DNA of 36,423 nucleotides from an uncultured Clostridium sp. (lineage in GTDB: Bacteria; Bacillota; Clostridia; TANB77; CAG-508), in the NCBI GenBank assembly GCA_947571975.1, contig CANPAC010000006.1:1-36423 (forward strand), read 5' to 3'. Of the stretch, positions 8,810 through 18,135 are shown piece by piece. Each line of letters starts with the position of its first letter. Position 1 is the first letter of the stretch. The notes beneath the pieces are model-generated. The model saw only the letters and a list, made by a program, of their open reading frames with translations. It was not told where the DNA came from and ran no database searches. The position numbers and the translations under genes are program-made.

Positions 8810-10501
8810 TTATAAAGAACGCATTATATCTTTCATATTAATTTGCAAGCTTTCTACTCCATTAAAGCTATTAATTTCAAGTACACCTACTACATCAATT
8901 TTATCTCCAATTCTATATTCTTCTGCTAAATTGCCTAAATTGAAACCGATTCCATTAATAATAGTATTATTGTCTTTTAACGTCAGTTTTAAATGTTTCC
9001 CTTCTGATAAAGCACGGATAGAATCAATTCTAAGATTTTTAAATGCAAATACTGGCATTCTATTTCCTTCTCCAAATGGTTCTAATTGTTTTAAGCTTTC
9101 TACTACATCTTTGTTAATATCTTTCACATCAATTTTACTGTCTACTTGAATGATAGGCACAATTTCATCAATATGCGCTTCTTTTGCAATTTGCTCAAAT
9201 TCTTTTCTAAATTGCAAAAATTTTTCCTTTCTTATAGTTATTCCCACTGCCATACTGTGCCCACCAAACTTTTCGATTGTGTCTGTACATCTACTTAAAG
9301 CTTCATGTAAATCAAATCCTGGTATGCTTCTTCCTGATCCTTTACCAATTCCATCTTCTTCAAAACTTAAAAGAATACTTGGTTTAAAATAGTTTTCTGT
9401 AATTTTAGAAGATACAATTCCAATAACACCATGATGCCAATTTTCTCCTCCTACAATTATGGTATTACCTTCATCTAAGTGTTCTTCTTTAATTTGTTTT
9501 AATGCACTTTCGAAAATGCTTTTTTCTGTTTCTTGTCTTATTTGATTACGTTCATTTAATTTTTTTGTTAGTTCTGATACTTGATTATAATTTTTAGATA
9601 GTAAAAGCTCTAAAGCTTCTTCTGCTTTTCCCATTCTTCCACTTGCATTAATTCTAGGTGCTACTCCAAAAGAAATTGTATTAGAATCAATTTTAGTATA
9701 ACCAGATGAATTAATAATAGCACGTAAACCAATGTTTTTCGTTTGCTTAATTAACATTAGACCTAATTTAGCAATTACTCTATTTTCATTAATTAATGGT
9801 ACAATATCTGATATAGTTCCTACACAAACAATATCTAAATATTTTAAATATTCTTCCTCTTTTAATCTTAAGGTTATTCCTATTGCTTGAATTAATTTAA
9901 AAACAACTCCTACTCCTGCTAATTCACGAAATGGATAGTTGCTATCTTTTCTTTTATTATCAATAACAGCTATAGCATTTGGTATTTCATTACCTGGTTC
10001 ATGGTGGTCTGTTATAATTGTTTCAATTCCTAATTTGTTAGCATATTCAATTTCTTCTATTGCTGATATTCCACAGTCTACTGTTATCATTAATTGACAT
10101 TTATTATTAGCAATTTTTTCAATGGCATTTTGGTTTAACCCATATCCTTCTTCTAATCTGTTTGGTATATAAGTTTCTACTTCTAATCCTCTGTCTTGCA
10201 AAAAACTTTTTAATACTGTTATACTTGTAATTCCATCAACATCATAGTCTCCATATATTGTAACTCTTTCTTGGTTATCTATTGCATTGATAATTCTTTG
10301 GACAGCTTTTTGCATATCTGTAATTAAAAATGGGTCATGAAAATCTCTTCTTGTTGGCTCTAAAAATAGTTTTATTTCATCTTCATTTATGATGTTTCTG
10401 TTTACTAATATTGTGGCTAATAGTTTGTTAATTTGGTATTTTTCTTGTATTTCATTTACTTTGTTTTCATCAGTTTCATATATTTGCCATTTTTTATTCA
10501 T
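8810..10501 (-). CDS. recJ: Single-stranded-DNA exonuclease RecJ
   Basis: 563 residues, normal for RecJ. This 5'-3' ssDNA exonuclease acts in recombination and mismatch repair. The DHH phosphoesterase part shows GDYDVDGITS (about residues 80-90), MITVDCGISA, TDHHEPGNEIPNA and VCVGTISDIVPL. The DHHA1 part shows GENWHHGVIGIVSSKI and GSGRSIPGFDLHEAL with KFGGHSMAVG. A C-terminal OB-fold region ends near DIMRSL. Start at 10501 follows TTAGGAGAGG. It reads through without any shift. Confidence 0.96.
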   Translation of the reverse strand: MNKKWQIYETDENKVNEIQEKYQINKLLATILVNRNIINEDEIKLFLEPTRRDFHDPFLITDMQKAVQRIINAIDNQERVTIYGDYDVDGITSITVLKSFLQDRGLEVETYIPNRLEEGYGLNQNAIEKIANNKCQLMITVDCGISAIEEIEYANKLGIETIITDHHEPGNEIPNAIAVIDNKRKDSNYPFRELAGVGVVFKLIQAIGITLRLKEEEYLKYLDIVCVGTISDIVPLINENRVIAKLGLMLIKQTKNIGLRAIINSSGYTKIDSNTISFGVAPRINASGRMGKAEEALELLLSKNYNQVSELTKKLNERNQIRQETEKSIFESALKQIKEEHLDEGNTIIVGGENWHHGVIGIVSSKITENYFKPSILLSFEEDGIGKGSGRSIPGFDLHEALSRCTDTIEKFGGHSMAVGITIRKEKFLQFRKEFEQIAKEAHIDEIVPIIQVDSKIDVKDINKDVVESLKQLEPFGEGNRMPVFAFKNLRIDSIRALSEGKHLKLTLKDNNTIINGIGFNLGNLAEEYRIGDKIDVVGVLEINSFNGVESLQINMKDIMRSL

Positions 10502-10586
10502 ATTCCTCTCCTAATTCTTATTTTTTTATATTTTATACTATTTTGTTGTTTTTTAAAAGTCTTTTCAAAAAATTTGTCAATTTCAC

Positions 10587-10615
10587 TTGAATTTCTTTTA
10601 TTTTTAGTATAAGAT
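10587..10615 (+). promoter_or_regulatory. Probable promoter of the DUF4912-GH57 genes
   Basis: TTGAAT (10587-10592) and TAAGAT (10610-10615) spaced 17 bases lie just before the AGGAGG site of the gene at 10653, in the region divergent from recJ. Confidence 0.45.
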
Positions 10616-10652
10616 ATGAAAGAAAGTTATGAGAATTACATAGGAGGAAAAA

Positions 10653-11606
10653 ATGCCAAGAAAAACAAAAGAGCAAAAAGAATTAGAAAATGAAATAAAG
10701 AAAGTAGAAAAGAAACCTACTAAAAAAGCTACAAACACTACATCTAAAGCTAACCTCCCCAAAAAAAGTACAGCCAAACCTACTACTAGTAAAAAAGCTT
10801 TAGACACAACTATAAAGAAAAAAGAACCTGCAAAAAAAACTAGTACTACAAAAACTAATGTAAAAAAGGAGACTACCAAGAAGACATCAACTAGTAAAAA
10901 AGAATCCTCTACTAAAAAAGTAGCAACAAAGTCTGCTTCTACTAAAAAATCAACTACTAAGAATGTTTCTTCTACTAAAAATGCTACTAAATCAACAACT
11001 AAGAAAAAAGCAAAAAAGGTAGAAATTGTAGAATATTATGATTTACCTTATAGATATAATCAAACTGTTGTAAAGGTTCTAGCCCAAACACCTACTAACT
11101 TATTTATCTATTGGGATATTTCAGATAAAGATAGAAAAAACTTTGAAAAACAATATGGTGATAATTTTTTTGAGACAACTAGACCTATTTTAATTGTTCA
11201 TAATGATACTTTAGGTTATAGTTTTGAAGTAGAGATTAATGATTTTGCTAATAGCTGGTATTTACATGTAGCAGATAGCAAATGTGATTATAGAATTGAA
11301 CTTGGTAGACGTCCTATCAAAAAAACAGAAAAACTAACTATGGATTATATTTATGTTACAACTTCAAATGAGATTGAATCACCAAATGATAGAATATTAT
11401 TTGATAAAAATCAAAAAATGGTTTATTTTCGAAATGTTAAAACAGGAAGTGAAACACATAAAAATATATCCTCTATTTCTTTTATTCGAAATATGGGAAA
11501 AATTTATAATATATATGATTTATATAAGGCACTTTACAAAGACGAAAATATAGAAGAAATTTATGATTTATCAAATCCATCTTCTAGTAACCCTTCATCC
11601 TATTAG
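10653..11606 (+). CDS. DUF4912 protein with Lys/Thr-rich N-terminal tail
   Basis: 317 residues, start preceded by AGGAGG. Residues 1 to about 125 are a low-complexity, strongly basic tail built of KKT/KST/TKK units, like histone H1 tails. Residues about 128-265 match the DUF4912 domain (YDLPYRYNQTVVKVLAQTP, then FIYWDISDKDR, and SWYLHVADSKCDYRIELGRR). The function of DUF4912 is unknown to me. The basic tail could bind nucleic acid or anionic polymer. It is 90 bases upstream of a GH57 enzyme on the same strand, so it probably belongs to the same polysaccharide-related unit (inference). Confidence 0.8.
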   Translation: MPRKTKEQKELENEIKKVEKKPTKKATNTTSKANLPKKSTAKPTTSKKALDTTIKKKEPAKKTSTTKTNVKKETTKKTSTSKKESSTKKVATKSASTKKSTTKNVSSTKNATKSTTKKKAKKVEIVEYYDLPYRYNQTVVKVLAQTPTNLFIYWDISDKDRKNFEKQYGDNFFETTRPILIVHNDTLGYSFEVEINDFANSWYLHVADSKCDYRIELGRRPIKKTEKLTMDYIYVTTSNEIESPNDRILFDKNQKMVYFRNVKTGSETHKNISSISFIRNMGKIYNIYDLYKALYKDENIEEIYDLSNPSSSNPSSY

Positions 11607-11696
11607 AAGTTTTGTTATTAAAGATTAAATAGAAATTTTTAAAACTTTGGGTTGTTATCTTTTAGCCCACATTTTAACAAAGGAGAATACTAAAAA

Positions 11697-13283
11697 ATGC
11701 AAGAAAAAAAAGGATATGTAAGTTTTGTTCTTCATGCACATCTTCCTTTTATCCATCATCCTGAAAGTGATGATTATTTAGAAGAATCTTGGCTATATGA
11801 AGCAATATCTGAAACTTATCTACCACTACTAACTAACTTTCAAAAACTAGTAGAGGAAGGTGTCGATTTTAGAATTACCATGTCAATGACACCTCCTCTT
11901 CTTTCTATGTTAGATAACAAATTGTTACAAAAAAAATATATTAAATATTTAAAACAATTAATTGAATTGTCAGAAAAAGAGGTTAAGCGAACTGCTAGAG
12001 ATGAAAGATTAAATAAACTTTCTTATTATTATTTAAATAGATATTCTAATGATTTACACTTATTTAAAGATGTTTATAATTGTAATTTAATAGAAGCTTT
12101 TAAGCATTTCCAAGACATTGGTGTATTGGAAATTATTACTTGTGGAGCTACTCATGGATATTTTCCTATTTTATATGTTAATGAAAAAACTGTAAAAGCA
12201 CAAATTGCTGTTGGAGTTCAAACATATGAAAGATATTTTGGAAGAAAACCACGTGGTATTTGGCTTCCTGAATGTGGTTATGTTCCTGAAGCTGATAAAT
12301 ATTTAAAAGAGTTTGGTATTGACTATGTTATTACTGAATCACATGGTATTTTATATGCTAATCCAACACCTATTTATGGTACTTTTGCTCCTATTGTTTC
12401 TCCAGAAGGAGTTATCGCCTTTGGTCGTGATATAGAATCTTCTAGACAAGTATGGAGTTCTATTAATGGTTATCCTGGTGATTATAATTATAGAGAATTT
12501 TATCGTGATATTGGTTATGAAGCTGATTATGATTATATTAAACCATATATCGCACATAATGGTGTTCGTGTTCATACAGGAATCAAATATCATAGAATTA
12601 CAGGTGATACAGAATATAAAGATTATTATAATCCTCAATGGGCTATGGATTCTGCTGAAAAACAAGCTGGGCATTTTTTAGATAGTAGAACTTCTCAAAT
12701 TGCTAATCTTTCACAATATATGGATACTCCTCCTATTGTTTTGTGTCCTTATGATGCAGAGCTTTATGGTCATTGGTGGTATGAAGGTCCTTATTGGTTA
12801 TATATCTTGTTTAAAAAAATTTATTATGATGATTGTAATTTTGAATTGATTACACCATCTGAATACATTGATAGATTTCCAAATATGCAAATATCTTCTC
12901 CTTGTCGTTCAAGTTGGGGTGCTAATGGTTATAGTGAGGTATGGCTAAATCCAACAAATGACTATGTTCATAGACATTTACATGTAGCTGGTGATAGAAT
13001 GTGTGAATTAGCCTATCTTTATCCTGATGCTAAAGGCTTACAAAAAAAGGCTTTAAATCAATGTGCTAGAGAATTATTATTAGCACAAAGTAGTGATTGG
13101 CTATTTATCATTACAAATGGTACAATGGTTGATTATGCTAAAAAAAGAATTAAAGATCATATTGGAAGATTTACTCGCTTGTATGAACAAATTAAAGAAA
13201 ATAAAATAGATGAAGATTTTTTGAAAAATATTTCAAAAAAGGATTGTGTTTTTCCTGATATTGATTATCGAATTTATTTATAA
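11697..13283 (+). CDS. GH57 glycoside hydrolase, probable 1,4-alpha-glucan branching enzyme
   Basis: 528 residues, matching the bacterial GH57 branching-enzyme length. GH57 conserved regions are visible: HAHLPFIHHP (about residues 13-22), GIWLPECGY with the candidate nucleophile E192, and CPYDAELYGHWWYEGP with the candidate acid D353, followed by a C-terminal helical DUF1957-type region (SSWGANGYSEVWLNPTNDY). The family transfers alpha-1,4-glucan segments to alpha-1,6 branches; amylase activity is the alternative. No signal peptide, so cytoplasmic. Start follows AAAGGAG. It probably acts on glycogen-like storage polymer. Confidence 0.88.
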   Translation: MQEKKGYVSFVLHAHLPFIHHPESDDYLEESWLYEAISETYLPLLTNFQKLVEEGVDFRITMSMTPPLLSMLDNKLLQKKYIKYLKQLIELSEKEVKRTARDERLNKLSYYYLNRYSNDLHLFKDVYNCNLIEAFKHFQDIGVLEIITCGATHGYFPILYVNEKTVKAQIAVGVQTYERYFGRKPRGIWLPECGYVPEADKYLKEFGIDYVITESHGILYANPTPIYGTFAPIVSPEGVIAFGRDIESSRQVWSSINGYPGDYNYREFYRDIGYEADYDYIKPYIAHNGVRVHTGIKYHRITGDTEYKDYYNPQWAMDSAEKQAGHFLDSRTSQIANLSQYMDTPPIVLCPYDAELYGHWWYEGPYWLYILFKKIYYDDCNFELITPSEYIDRFPNMQISSPCRSSWGANGYSEVWLNPTNDYVHRHLHVAGDRMCELAYLYPDAKGLQKKALNQCARELLLAQSSDWLFIITNGTMVDYAKKRIKDHIGRFTRLYEQIKENKIDEDFLKNISKKDCVFPDIDYRIYL

Positions 13284-13294
13284 AAAATATATTT

Positions 13295-13314
13295 AATTAA
13301 GAAATCTCTTAATT
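13295..13314. terminator. Short hairpin after the GH57 gene
   Basis: Perfect 8-bp stem AATTAAGA/TCTTAATT with a 4-base loop, 12 bases past the stop. The U-tract is poor and the stem AT-only, so it is only a possible terminator. Confidence 0.35.
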
Positions 13315-13412
13315 GATTTCTATCTTCACCAATTTTTCCCATCTAGCATACTATAATGTATAACTTTTGAAATTTAGTAGATACTAAGTATGTTAGAAAG
13401 GGGAATTTTTTT

Positions 13413-14276
13413 ATGAGGTCTATATGTATTAAGACAAATAATTCTGATTTAATAAATTATCTACTAAATGAATTTAAGAATATTGACTTATCTAATGTGT
13501 GTTTTTCTGAAAATGAATTTAGGTCTTATAAAAATGTTATAATTCATTACACTAGTACTGATGAAGCTTTTTTCTTGTCAAAAGTTTCTTCTATTCTAAG
13601 TTTTTTAGTGATTGATGAGCTAGAAGAAGATTTTTTGAAGCGTTTGATTTACGAAAATTATTTTTATTTTGATGCAAATGAGAGAAGCAAAATTTTAGCA
13701 ATTTGTTTTGATATTATGACTGAAGATTTTTCTAAACGATTTGATGAAAAATTTAATACTCTTTATGATGTTTTTTACGAATTTTTACTAACTCATAAAT
13801 CAATAGTATTGCCAGGTTTTATTAATTTTAGGCTAAAAAATTATTTTTCTATTTTAGATGATGTTGTAAATGAAGCTGTAAATCATTTTGTAATTGAAAA
13901 AGAATACTTAGAGTTTATTTCTTTACTCAAATTATACATTAATTCTAAGGATTTTGGATGCGAAATGGTTCATATCATTTTTTCTTCTTCTGAGTCTATC
14001 TTACTTGATGAAAATAAAAATTTGATTGTTGTTCAAGATGATATTTTTAAAGCTAAATATTTAAGTGATATTACTTTTTCTTCTAATGACTATATTTTAA
14101 ATTCATTACTAACTTTGTTGCCAAAGAAGATTTATATACATTTAGTTGACAATTATATTGATGAATTTATAAATACTCTACAATTAGTATTTGAAAATAA
14201 AGTTCATTTATGTACAGATTGTAATATTTGTGAATTATATAAAAAAACAAAAATTCCACATTCAGAACTTTCTTAA
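13413..14276 (+). CDS. ytxC: YtxC-like putative sporulation protein
   Basis: 287 residues, the family size. The overall pattern matches YtxC, a conserved protein of endospore formers with unknown biochemical role: an N-terminal region, then LIYENYFYFDANERSKIL (about 88-105), a central RFDEKFNTLYDVFYEFL, and a C-terminal part ending in a Cys cluster (CTDCNICELYKK). The start is preceded by AAAGGGG. It is soluble, with no signal peptide. Its presence supports a spore-forming host. Identification is by recall of the family pattern. Confidence 0.7.
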   Translation: MRSICIKTNNSDLINYLLNEFKNIDLSNVCFSENEFRSYKNVIIHYTSTDEAFFLSKVSSILSFLVIDELEEDFLKRLIYENYFYFDANERSKILAICFDIMTEDFSKRFDEKFNTLYDVFYEFLLTHKSIVLPGFINFRLKNYFSILDDVVNEAVNHFVIEKEYLEFISLLKLYINSKDFGCEMVHIIFSSSESILLDENKNLIVVQDDIFKAKYLSDITFSSNDYILNSLLTLLPKKIYIHLVDNYIDEFINTLQLVFENKVHLCTDCNICELYKKTKIPHSELS

Positions 14277-14292
14277 AGTTAATGTGGAATTT
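14251..14292. terminator. Bidirectional terminator between convergent genes
   Basis: 12-bp perfect stem AAATTCCACATT (14251-14262) / AATGTGGAATTT (14281-14292), followed by a T-rich run on the plus strand. It overlaps the ytxC 3' end and lies 8 bases before the stop of the convergent gene at 14301. Confidence 0.75.
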
Positions 14293-14300
14293 GTTATTTT

Positions 14301-14972
14301 TTAGTTAAAAGCATTAATTGCATCATATAATCCTGGTAATACACTGTTTACAAAATTATCATCTTCTACTACTTCCCATTTTCCGTCTTTTTTCTCTAAT
14401 GTGATAGCTTGTGTTTGAGTTACAGTTCCTATTTCTTCATTTCTTAGTTCTTCCATTAAGTAATTTGTCATATCATTTTCTGTAGTTTTTCCTGTCATTG
14501 CTGCTTTTAAAGCCTTTTGCATATAATTTCCCATAATAGCTTTAAAGTCTTTGTTTGTAATTTCTACTTCTACTGTTGCTGTTTCTCCTTCTTCTTTTTC
14601 ACTTAAAATTTTCCATTCTAATTTTTCAAATAATAATTTTTGTGCTTCTGTGTTAAAACCGTCTTCTTCTTGTACAAATCCAGATAATAGTTCTTGTGCA
14701 TAAGCTCCTGTTTTTAATTGTTTTAACTCATCTTCAACTGCTTTTTTAGGAGAGTCATTTCCAGTTAACATTGCTATTATTGTAGCAATTACTGCAACAA
14801 CAGCAGCTGCTATTGCTATTATAATTATTAAGTTATTAGATTTCTTGTTATTTCCTCCTTTTGTTTCTACTTTTTTAGTAGTAGTTTTTGGTGTTTCATT
14901 TTTTGTTTCTGTTGTTACTTTCTTTTCTTCTGTTTTCTCTACTTGCTTTGTTTCTTTTTTAGTTTCTTCCAT
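14301..14972 (-). CDS. Membrane-anchored protein with DUF4878/DUF5105-like outer domain
   Basis: 223 residues. A Lys/Thr/Glu-rich cytoplasmic head (residues 1-45) precedes one membrane helix (about 47-70, LIIIIAIAAAVVAVIATIIA). The extracytoplasmic domain begins SPKKAVEDELKQLKTG and resembles NTF2-like lipoprotein-type domains (DUF4878/DUF5105): helices followed by the strand VTQTQAITLEKKDGKWEVVE. Start follows GGGAGG. No lipobox cysteine is seen. Specific role unknown. Confidence 0.7.
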   Translation of the reverse strand: MEETKKETKQVEKTEEKKVTTETKNETPKTTTKKVETKGGNNKKSNNLIIIIAIAAAVVAVIATIIAMLTGNDSPKKAVEDELKQLKTGAYAQELLSGFVQEEDGFNTEAQKLLFEKLEWKILSEKEEGETATVEVEITNKDFKAIMGNYMQKALKAAMTGKTTENDMTNYLMEELRNEEIGTVTQTQAITLEKKDGKWEVVEDDNFVNSVLPGLYDAINAFN

Positions 14973-15076
14973 TTTTTATCCTCCCTTTATTGCTTTTTAT
15001 TTAAGTTGATTATATATTAACAAAAAATTTTTTGCAACATTTTTAGACAAATTTCAAAATAATTTTGTTACATTTT

Positions 15077-15526
15077 TTATATGTTTTCTTTACCCATTTC
15101 TACTACTCTATTCAAATTTCCAACAAAAAACATCAATGCCCATATTACTACTATTGCAAAAATAATGTAAAACCCAATATATCCTATTTTTAAAGAAATT
15201 CCTGTAAAATAGCAAACCCATTTTATTAAAGTTGCATGGATTGATGCTAAACCTTCTTTATAGCTATTGCTTTTAGCTACCACAAAATTTTCACTTGGTA
15301 TAAAATACAATTCTGATAATTTATAGATTTCATCTATTTCAGGATATTCTAATCCTATTTCCCATTTTTTTATTTTTTTCTCATCTACTACTAATCCTAA
15401 TTTATTTAGTTCTTCTACTACATGTAAATATGTCCATTGCTTTTGTTCTCTTAAATCTTTTAGCAATTGTTCTATAGTTCTTGTTTCTACTTTCAATTCT
15501 TCTTTTGATTCTTCCATTTTCAACAT
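15077..15526 (-). CDS. XRE-type helix-turn-helix protein with membrane segments
   Basis: 149 residues at most. ATG at 15526 and a second ATG three codons on (15517) are both possible; a GAAGGG site lies 2 or 11 bases upstream of them, neither ideal. Residues about 15-75 form an XRE-like helix-turn-helix (TIEQLLKDLREQKQWTYLHV, then KKIKKWEIGLEYPEIDEIYK). A hydrophobic hairpin follows (about 96-136), which suggests a membrane-tethered regulator. It is 31 bases downstream of the deaminase gene and probably cotranscribed. Targets unknown. Confidence 0.7.
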   Translation of the reverse strand: MLKMEESKEELKVETRTIEQLLKDLREQKQWTYLHVVEELNKLGLVVDEKKIKKWEIGLEYPEIDEIYKLSELYFIPSENFVVAKSNSYKEGLASIHATLIKWVCYFTGISLKIGYIGFYIIFAIVVIWALMFFVGNLNRVVEMGKENI

Positions 15527-15557
15527 TTCCCTTCTATTAACTCTTTATATATTTTAT

Positions 15558-16037
15558 TTAATATATAACTTTTCCTTCTGTTTTTTCAAAATCTTTAAAA
15601 ACTTCTAAAGCTTCTTGACTAGAAACATGATGTTTATTTAGTAAATCTTGGCTTTTTCCTTCTAAATAATCATATATAATATCATCTCTAAATCCAATAT
15701 CTCCTGCTTGTTTTCGGCTATTAGCATAATATATCTCTTTTATATTGCTCCAAATGATAGCAGATAAACACATTGGACAAGGCTCTGCGTTAACATATAA
15801 AGTACAATCTGATAAGTCATTTGTGTTTAGCACTTTAGAAGCTTTTCTAATAACATTTATTTCGGCATGTGCTGTAGCATCTTTACTTTCAACTACTGTG
15901 TTGTGTGCAGTTGCTATTATTTTCCCATTTTTTACTATTACTGCTCCAAAAGGACCTCCTGATTGATAATTATTTTGACTATTTACTTTTGATTCTTCAA
16001 TTGCTAATTTCATTGCTTTTTCCTCTATATCTTTCAT
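15558..16037 (-). CDS. guaD: Guanine-deaminase-like cytidine/deoxycytidylate deaminase family enzyme
   Basis: 159 residues. It resembles the small Bacillus-type guanine deaminase more than tRNA adenosine deaminase TadA: GGPFGAVIVKNGKII near the start, TAHAEINVIRKASKVL with the zinc His and catalytic Glu, EPCPMCLSAIIWS with the two zinc cysteines, and the long C-terminal extension GFRDDIIYDYLEG typical of GuaD. The likely reaction is guanine to xanthine in purine salvage; another nucleoside or base deaminase is the alternative. Start follows GAAGGG. Confidence 0.75.
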   Translation of the reverse strand: MKDIEEKAMKLAIEESKVNSQNNYQSGGPFGAVIVKNGKIIATAHNTVVESKDATAHAEINVIRKASKVLNTNDLSDCTLYVNAEPCPMCLSAIIWSNIKEIYYANSRKQAGDIGFRDDIIYDYLEGKSQDLLNKHHVSSQEALEVFKDFEKTEGKVIY

Positions 16038-16193
16038 TTCTAATATTTTTCCCTTCTTAAAAACTTAAATTAATTTATCTATTTCTATTTGTTTTTATCA
16101 TAACATAAAGGAGATTTTCTTTTCTTTTTTATCTATTATATCACTTTTTTGTAAAAAATGAATAGAGATTTTCTTAATTTTTATAATAGCATA

Positions 16194-16224
16194 AGAGCAG
16201 ATAATTTTAAATTTTATCTACTCT
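16194..16224. terminator. Hairpin downstream of the anti-sigma gene
   Basis: AGAGCAGATAA / TTATCTACTCT stem with one C-A mismatch, 23 bases past the stop at 16247. The flanking T-run favours the plus strand, so its use as the minus-strand terminator is uncertain. Confidence 0.4.
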
Positions 16225-16246
16225 TTTTAGAATTTATTATAGTTTC

Positions 16247-17348
16247 TTAAGACTTTTCTAAATCTATTACAATTTCTTCTCCTCTATTCGTAAAAATATG
16301 AAATGTAATCTCGTTAGTCGCATCATAAGTTGTTAAGTTAAAAGTCTGGTAATAATCAATCACATTTTCTGATGACAAACTTGTTAATCCATCTCCATCG
16401 CTTCTTGCAGCTGGTTCAAATCTCTTTCCATCTAATGTCTCAATATATTCTTTTTGTAATGGTGACCTATCAAACATATTACTTGTACTATCATGAATTA
16501 GTTTATAATCTATTTTATCAGTTGGTCCGTATTGATGGAATTGTTAATCTAAAACCAGTATTAGATAAAATAGCAGTAATTTTACTAACATCTATAGTAT
16601 CTTCATTGCAACTTCTTGCTTTATATTCAATAGTTTTTCTTTCATAAAATTCTTGTGGTACGTCTACTTCAAAATTCCAATTTCCTTCATAAAACTTTTC
16701 AATTCTTTCATCTTTTTCGTTAAATTCCCAAGTATTAATTTTAGAAAATGTTATTGTTAAATGCTTACTTTTAGGAAATAACTTTGTACTTCCAGTAGCT
16801 GATAATGATACTTTAAGTTTTCTTTCTTCTATTTTTTCTGCTAAAAAGCTATATGCTCCTTCATATCCCTTTTCTCTCATTTCTTCTTCTGTATCAAAAT
16901 GATATCCTCTACTATTAAATACAATTTCTCCTGTCTCATCTACAATTTTTAAATCATATAAATCTAAACTTTTAAAATCATCTATATTATATTTTTCGTC
17001 TAAAGTCATATTAAAATTAATAGCAAAATTAAAATCATCCATAATAATAGAATCTATATTCATTTCTATACCTTCGCTACTATATATTTCACTTTTTACT
17101 TCTGATACATAACCATTATCAATTGCTATATCTACACCATCACTAGTATTAGCTCCAAATAGCTTTTTAATGAAATTTCCTATATCTTTTGCCATAACTC
17201 CTCCTGTAACTAAAATTAAAATTAAGCATGCAACACTTGCTATTTTAAGCACATTCTTTTTTACTTCTTTCATATTTTTTCTTTCCTCCTCATAAAATGA
17301 AGATACAGCAATCTTTAGTTTTACATCTTCTAATATTTTATTTTTCAT
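16247..17348 (-). CDS. DUF4179-type anti-sigma factor, needs a +1 shift at CGG
   Basis: 366 residues after joining. A cytoplasmic N-terminus that binds the sigma factor, one membrane helix (KNVLKIASVACLILILVTGG, about residues 29-48), then a DUF4179-like outer domain. The start at 17348 is preferred because GGAGG lies 8 bases upstream; ATG at 17354 is too close. The start overlaps the sigma gene stop, a translational coupling typical of sigma/anti-sigma pairs. The zero frame stops soon after LTIPSI. Skipping the C of CGG at 16527-16529 gives IGPTDKIDYKLIHD and adds 93 residues, including the shadow start MFDRSPLQ. Confidence 0.82.
16527..16529 (-). other. Recoding site 3: CGG in the anti-sigma gene
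   Basis: Zero frame TCA ATA CGG ACC AAC TGA stops. The +1 reading ATA GGA CCA ACT GAT continues for 94 codons including the stop. Confidence 0.82.
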
Positions 17349-17886
17349 CACCATATCCTCCTTCTTCTAATTCCTTTTTGATTTTTTTTCGAATTCTATA
17401 TAATCTTGTTTTTACATTAAATTCTGAAACACTTAATATCTTAGCTATTTCTTTTATTCTTTTTGCACCATAATAATATAGTTTAAATATCTTTATGTCT
17501 TCTTCTTTCATTTTTTCTACCATCTCTTTTATTAGTCTAGTCTTTTCCCTATGTTCACATAGCATATCTAAATTTTTTATGTCATAAATACTATTTTCAT
17601 AATCTTGAATATCATAATTAATATTAATTACTCTACTTTTTTCTTTTATTAAATTTCTAGTAATTCCTGCTAAATAAGAACTTAAAGCTTTATTATCTTC
17701 TAGTTTTTCTTTATTTTTCCATAAAATAAAAAATGTGTCTGATAGTATTTCTTCTTTATCTTCTTTACTTAAGTAGTAACTTGCCATATTCTCTATAATT
17801 TTGCTTATATATCTACTATAGTCATTTACTATTTTTTCTAAATTTAGTTCTCTATTACTTTTATATTGTTTTATTTCTTTTTTCAT
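17338..17886 (-). CDS. ECF-type RNA polymerase sigma factor
   Basis: 182 residues, the ECF sigma size. Region 2 is at about 15-85 (SKEDKEEILSDTFFILWKNK, the core-binding and -10 recognition part). Region 4 is at about 125-175 (DIKIFKLYYYGAKRIKEIAK then SVSEFNVKTRLYRIRKKIKK). Start follows AAGGAG. It is coupled to the anti-sigma gene downstream, with which it overlaps. The signal and regulon are not visible. The 250-base gap upstream (17887-18135) holds two hairpins and AT-rich sequence but no clear consensus promoter. Confidence 0.9.
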   Translation of the reverse strand: MKKEIKQYKSNRELNLEKIVNDYSRYISKIIENMASYYLSKEDKEEILSDTFFILWKNKEKLEDNKALSSYLAGITRNLIKEKSRVININYDIQDYENSIYDIKNLDMLCEHREKTRLIKEMVEKMKEEDIKIFKLYYYGAKRIKEIAKILSVSEFNVKTRLYRIRKKIKKELEEGGYGDEK

Positions 17887-18032
17887 TTTAGATCTAAACT
17901 CCTTATTTATGTTACAATATTACTTAATCTCACTTAAATTGTAACTATTATTTTAAGATATCTTATACTTATATATTGATTTAAAAAAACAAAAGGTAAC
18001 AATTTTTAATAAAAAATTTAATTTCCTTCTAT

Positions 18033-18062
18033 GGAAAGTTATCATATTAGGATAAGCTTTCC
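18033..18062. other. Hairpin upstream of the sigma factor gene
   Basis: GGAAAG-TTATC / GATAA-G-CTTTCC, an 11-bp stem with one bulged G. It has no U-run and lies between the sipW terminator and the sigma gene. Its role is unknown: an operator dyad or RNA hairpin. Confidence 0.4.
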
Positions 18063-18080
18063 TAGAATATAAAAAAACAA

Positions 18081-18126
18081 AACTAAGATTTTGTATAAAG
18101 TAGGAATGTGCTACAAAATCTTAGTT
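18081..18126 (-). terminator. Intrinsic terminator of the signal peptidase gene
   Basis: 15-bp perfect stem AACTAAGATTTTGTA / TACAAAATCTTAGTT with a 16-base loop. On the minus strand it is followed by TTTTGTTTTTTT. It starts 10 bases past the stop at 18136. Confidence 0.85.
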
Positions 18127-18135
18127 CCATTACAA

